Shown: positions 14,417 to 16,336 of the stretch, one piece after another | How the letters are laid out: the number at the start of each line of letters is the position of its first letter | Numbering within the stretch: position 1 is the first letter of the stretch | Assembly (NCBI GenBank): GCA_016287975.1 | Contig: JAEEXV010000381.1 | Location: 1-16,336, forward strand | Direction: 5' to 3' | Length of the DNA stretch: 16,336 nt | DNA from: Lentisphaeria bacterium | GTDB lineage: Bacteria; Verrucomicrobiota; Lentisphaeria; Oligosphaerales; Oligosphaeraceae | Notes under the pieces: model-generated | What the model saw: only the letters and a program-made list of their open reading frames with translations | The model's database searches: none | What the model was told of the DNA's origin: nothing | Made by a program: the position numbers and the translations under genes

Positions 14417-15352
14417 TTACTTTGTCAAGTGGCATTTTTCCGCGTTGTCGCGTCGGTTCATCAGCAGCAGCGCCGCCGCGATCAGGGCGAGGGCGGCGAA
14501 GAAGCGCCATTGGAAGCGTTCGCCGGTCGTCGTCCAGGCCAGCACCATCGCGATGGCGGCGGAGAGATAGCCGAAGGCGCCCAGCGAATCCGCGGGGACG
14601 GCCTGGAGCGCCTGGTTCCACCAGACGATGCCCAGCCCCGAGGCCAGGATCCCGATGAAGGCGACACCGCCCCAGACCGACCACGGCAGCGCGGGGAGGA
14701 GCGGCGTGCCGCGCAGCAGGCACACTGGCAGCAGCGCCAGGGCCGCGCCCGCCAGCATCACGAAGGTGACCGCGATGCTGTCGTAGCGGCTGGCATAGCG
14801 TCCGCTCAGCACGGTGAAGACGGCCCACGAGCAGCCCGAGACGAGCGCCATGAGGTCGCCCGCAAGGGTCGAGCCGCCCTGCGTATAGGCGTCCTGTCCT
14901 GGGCTGCGCAGCAGAATCAGCACCCCCGCGAAGCCCGCCGCCATGCCGACGAGTTTCCAGCGCCCAGGCAGGCGCCGCGTGAAGGCCGCCATGCAGAGCA
15001 CGGTGAAGACAGGGGAGAGGTTGCACAGGAGGCTGCAGCGCGCGGCGGTCGTGTATTTCCCCGCATAGAGCTGCAGCCCGCCCTCGAGGATGTTGCCGAA
15101 GAGCACCAGCAGCAGCATCAGCGGGAAGTCGCCGCGGACGGCGCGCGCGGCCTCGCGCCAGCCGCCGTTGCGGCACAGCATCGGCGCCAGCGCCAGTGCG
15201 CCGAGCGCGAACTTGTACATCGCCATCAGATAGGGGTCGGCGGCCTCGCCGCCCGCGCCGAAGACGAAGCGGCCGACCGAATAGATGCACCCCCAGACCA
15301 GGGTCGCGGCCAGCCCCTTGAGCCAGCCACGGAGACGACTGTCCGCCTTCAT
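14417..15352 (-). CDS. EamA-family (drug/metabolite transporter superfamily) permease
   Basis: This 311-residue inner-membrane protein shows about ten hydrophobic helices in two repeated halves, as in proteins with two EamA domains (PF00892). The first half begins GLAATLVWGCIYSVGRFVFG. The second begins LAGDLMALVSGCSWAVFTVLSGRY and ends in AALALIAAALLLMNRR. The family exports or takes up small metabolites, but this substrate cannot be predicted. The ATG at 15352 lies 5 bases after the stop of the upstream oxidoreductase. A GTG at 15361, overlapping that stop as GTGA, would add three residues. The two genes therefore look co-transcribed. A T run (minus strand, near 14390-14395) lies beyond the stop, but no convincing hairpin precedes it. 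Confidence 0.9.
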   Translation of the reverse strand: MKADSRLRGWLKGLAATLVWGCIYSVGRFVFGAGGEAADPYLMAMYKFALGALALAPMLCRNGGWREAARAVRGDFPLMLLLVLFGNILEGGLQLYAGKYTTAARCSLLCNLSPVFTVLCMAAFTRRLPGRWKLVGMAAGFAGVLILLRSPGQDAYTQGGSTLAGDLMALVSGCSWAVFTVLSGRYASRYDSIAVTFVMLAGAALALLPVCLLRGTPLLPALPWSVWGGVAFIGILASGLGIVWWNQALQAVPADSLGAFGYLSAAIAMVLAWTTTGERFQWRFFAALALIAAALLLMNRRDNAEKCHLTK

Positions 15353-15357
15353 GCCCG

Positions 15358-16336
15358 TCACTGCAGCCGTTCGCGGCAGCGCCGCAGCTCGGCCTCGCAG
15401 TCCCCGACCAGTTCGGAGATGATCTCGGCGACCGACTGCTCCTTCGTCACCAGCCCGACCGACTGCCCCGCCATCACCGAGCCGCGCACGACATCCCCCT
15501 CCACCGCCGCGCGCCTCAGGCCGCCGACCCAGAAATGCTCGACCGCCGCCTGCGCCTCGTCATGGCCAATCCGCCCCGAGTTCAGCATCGAGAGCAGCTG
15601 CAGCTGCAGCCGCTCGAACTCCAGCGTGCCCTCATTGCGCAGCGCGCGCACCGAGACCACATTCAGCGCCGGGTCAAACTGGCTCGTCGCCTGCGCGTCC
15701 CGCGCCGACGCCTTCAGCAGCGCCTGCTTGAACTCCGGATGCGCCGTGCACTCCTTCGCGACCGCGAAGCGCGTGCCGAACTGCACCCCCGCCGCCCCCA
15801 GCAGCAGCAGATGCGCCATCATCCGCCCCGTCGCGATCCCCCCGCCCACGAAGACCGGCACCTCGTCCCCGAAGCGGAAGAGCACCTGCTGCAGCAGCAC
15901 CGTCAGCGCCACCGGTCCAATGTGCCCGCCGGATTCCGTCCCCTCCAGAATCAGCCCGTCCGCCCCCGCGTCGATCAGCCGCCGTGCGACGCTCTCGGTC
16001 GGCGCGAAGCACAGCACCTTCGCGCCGGTCGCCTTCGCGCGCGCGACGTCGCTGTCCTTCGGCAGCCCCCCCGCGAAGACCACCACCGGCACCGGATTCG
16101 CCTCCAGCACCGACAGCTGCTCGTGGAAGACCGGCGACAGCGTGATCAGGTTCACCCCGAACGGACGCTCCGTCACCGCGCGCGTCGCCGCGATGGTATT
16201 TTCCAGCATCTCCGGCGGCATGCTCCCCCCCCCCCGCGCCGCCAAGCCCCCCGCCGCCAGCCCCCCCGACCCCCGCCCCCGCGTGCGCACCCCCGTCATC
16301 GCCCCCCCCCGACTCGCCCCGCCCGCCCCCCACCCC
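15358..16336 (-). CDS. FMN-dependent NMO/FabK-like oxidoreductase, 5' end missing
   Basis: This is a TIM-barrel flavoprotein of the nitronate monooxygenase / enoyl-ACP reductase II group. Visible motifs are GGGSMPPEML, then PFGVNL, the FMN/catalytic stretch GTESGGHIGP, and the phosphate-binding VGGGIATGRMMAH followed by GVQFGTRFAVAKEC. The C-terminal GDVVRGSVMAGQSVGLVTKEQS is strongly FabK/NMO-like. The reading frame runs off the right edge, and the usual N-terminal YPIIQGGM...AAAVSNAGGLG region is not recognisable. The last 120 bases are unusually C-rich and may contain errors, so an internal ATG at 16297-16299 should not be taken as the start. Sequence alone does not separate a nitronate-detoxifying enzyme from a fatty-acid-synthesis reductase. 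It overlaps or abuts the EamA gene. Confidence 0.88.
   Translation of the reverse strand, partial: GWGAGGASRGGAMTGVRTRGRGSGGLAAGGLAARGGGSMPPEMLENTIAATRAVTERPFGVNLITLSPVFHEQLSVLEANPVPVVVFAGGLPKDSDVARAKATGAKVLCFAPTESVARRLIDAGADGLILEGTESGGHIGPVALTVLLQQVLFRFGDEVPVFVGGGIATGRMMAHLLLLGAAGVQFGTRFAVAKECTAHPEFKQALLKASARDAQATSQFDPALNVVSVRALRNEGTLEFERLQLQLLSMLNSGRIGHDEAQAAVEHFWVGGLRRAAVEGDVVRGSVMAGQSVGLVTKEQSVAEIISELVGDCEAELRRCRERLQ
16218..16336. other. Degenerate C-rich window end, probably low-quality sequence
   Basis: The last 120 bases consist largely of runs of C, including runs of ten or more, with few A or T. They fall where a conserved part of the oxidoreductase should be encoded, but the translation is a Gly/Arg/Ala blur (for example RGRGSGGLAAGGLAARGGGS). 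This is more likely contig-end sequencing or assembly error than biology. Confidence 0.6.

Overview
The window is a G+C-rich bacterial segment in which every intact gene is on the minus strand. Gene types and style suggest a gut-associated member of the PVC group, most plausibly Lentisphaerota (Victivallis-like). The pointers are a large sodium:solute symporter, an RHS protein, a BspA-like repeat protein, a YolD/Y-family polymerase pair, and short tandem repeats between genes. This placement is inference; there is no rRNA or other marker gene to test it.

Layout from left to right. (1) 45-2014: a two-gene translesion-synthesis unit, a Y-family DNA polymerase followed by a YolD-like protein with an ATGA overlap, and a promoter at 1987-2014. 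(2) 2101-4566: an SSS-family symporter of about 796 residues with a clear intrinsic terminator. (3) 4567-5549: about 1 kb with no intact gene. It holds a heptamer-like repeat cluster, a frameshifted remnant of an IS66-family transposase and a 9-bp minisatellite. (4) 5550-14352: an apparent eight-gene operon behind a good sigma70-type promoter (TTGACA-N16-TAAAAT). Almost every gene overlaps or nearly abuts the next. The order is: small acidic Cys-tailed protein, beta-rich protein, Cys/His-motif protein, phage-baseplate-like protein with WGDGT and F-x-x-C-x-x-L repeats, 1381-residue RHS protein, and three AT-rich ORFs that are candidate immunity genes. (5) 14417-16336: an EamA-type permease coupled to an FMN-dependent NMO/FabK-like oxidoreductase that runs off the right edge, where the sequence degrades into C-rich runs.

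The most interesting element is the RHS operon. The G+C content drops abruptly at about 7690, inside the conserved end of the RHS core (GRWINRDK). The AT-rich block (about 5500-7690) holds the variable C-terminal tip and the three following genes. This is the expected signature of an exchangeable toxin/immunity cassette attached to a resident chassis. The chassis is unusual: the RHS protein has no signal peptide, PAAR or VgrG domain, yet its start has a strong ribosome binding site. The genes ahead of it look like phage tail-tip or surface adaptor proteins. A self-contained RHS effector delivered with phage-tail-like adaptors is a working hypothesis, not a demonstrated function.
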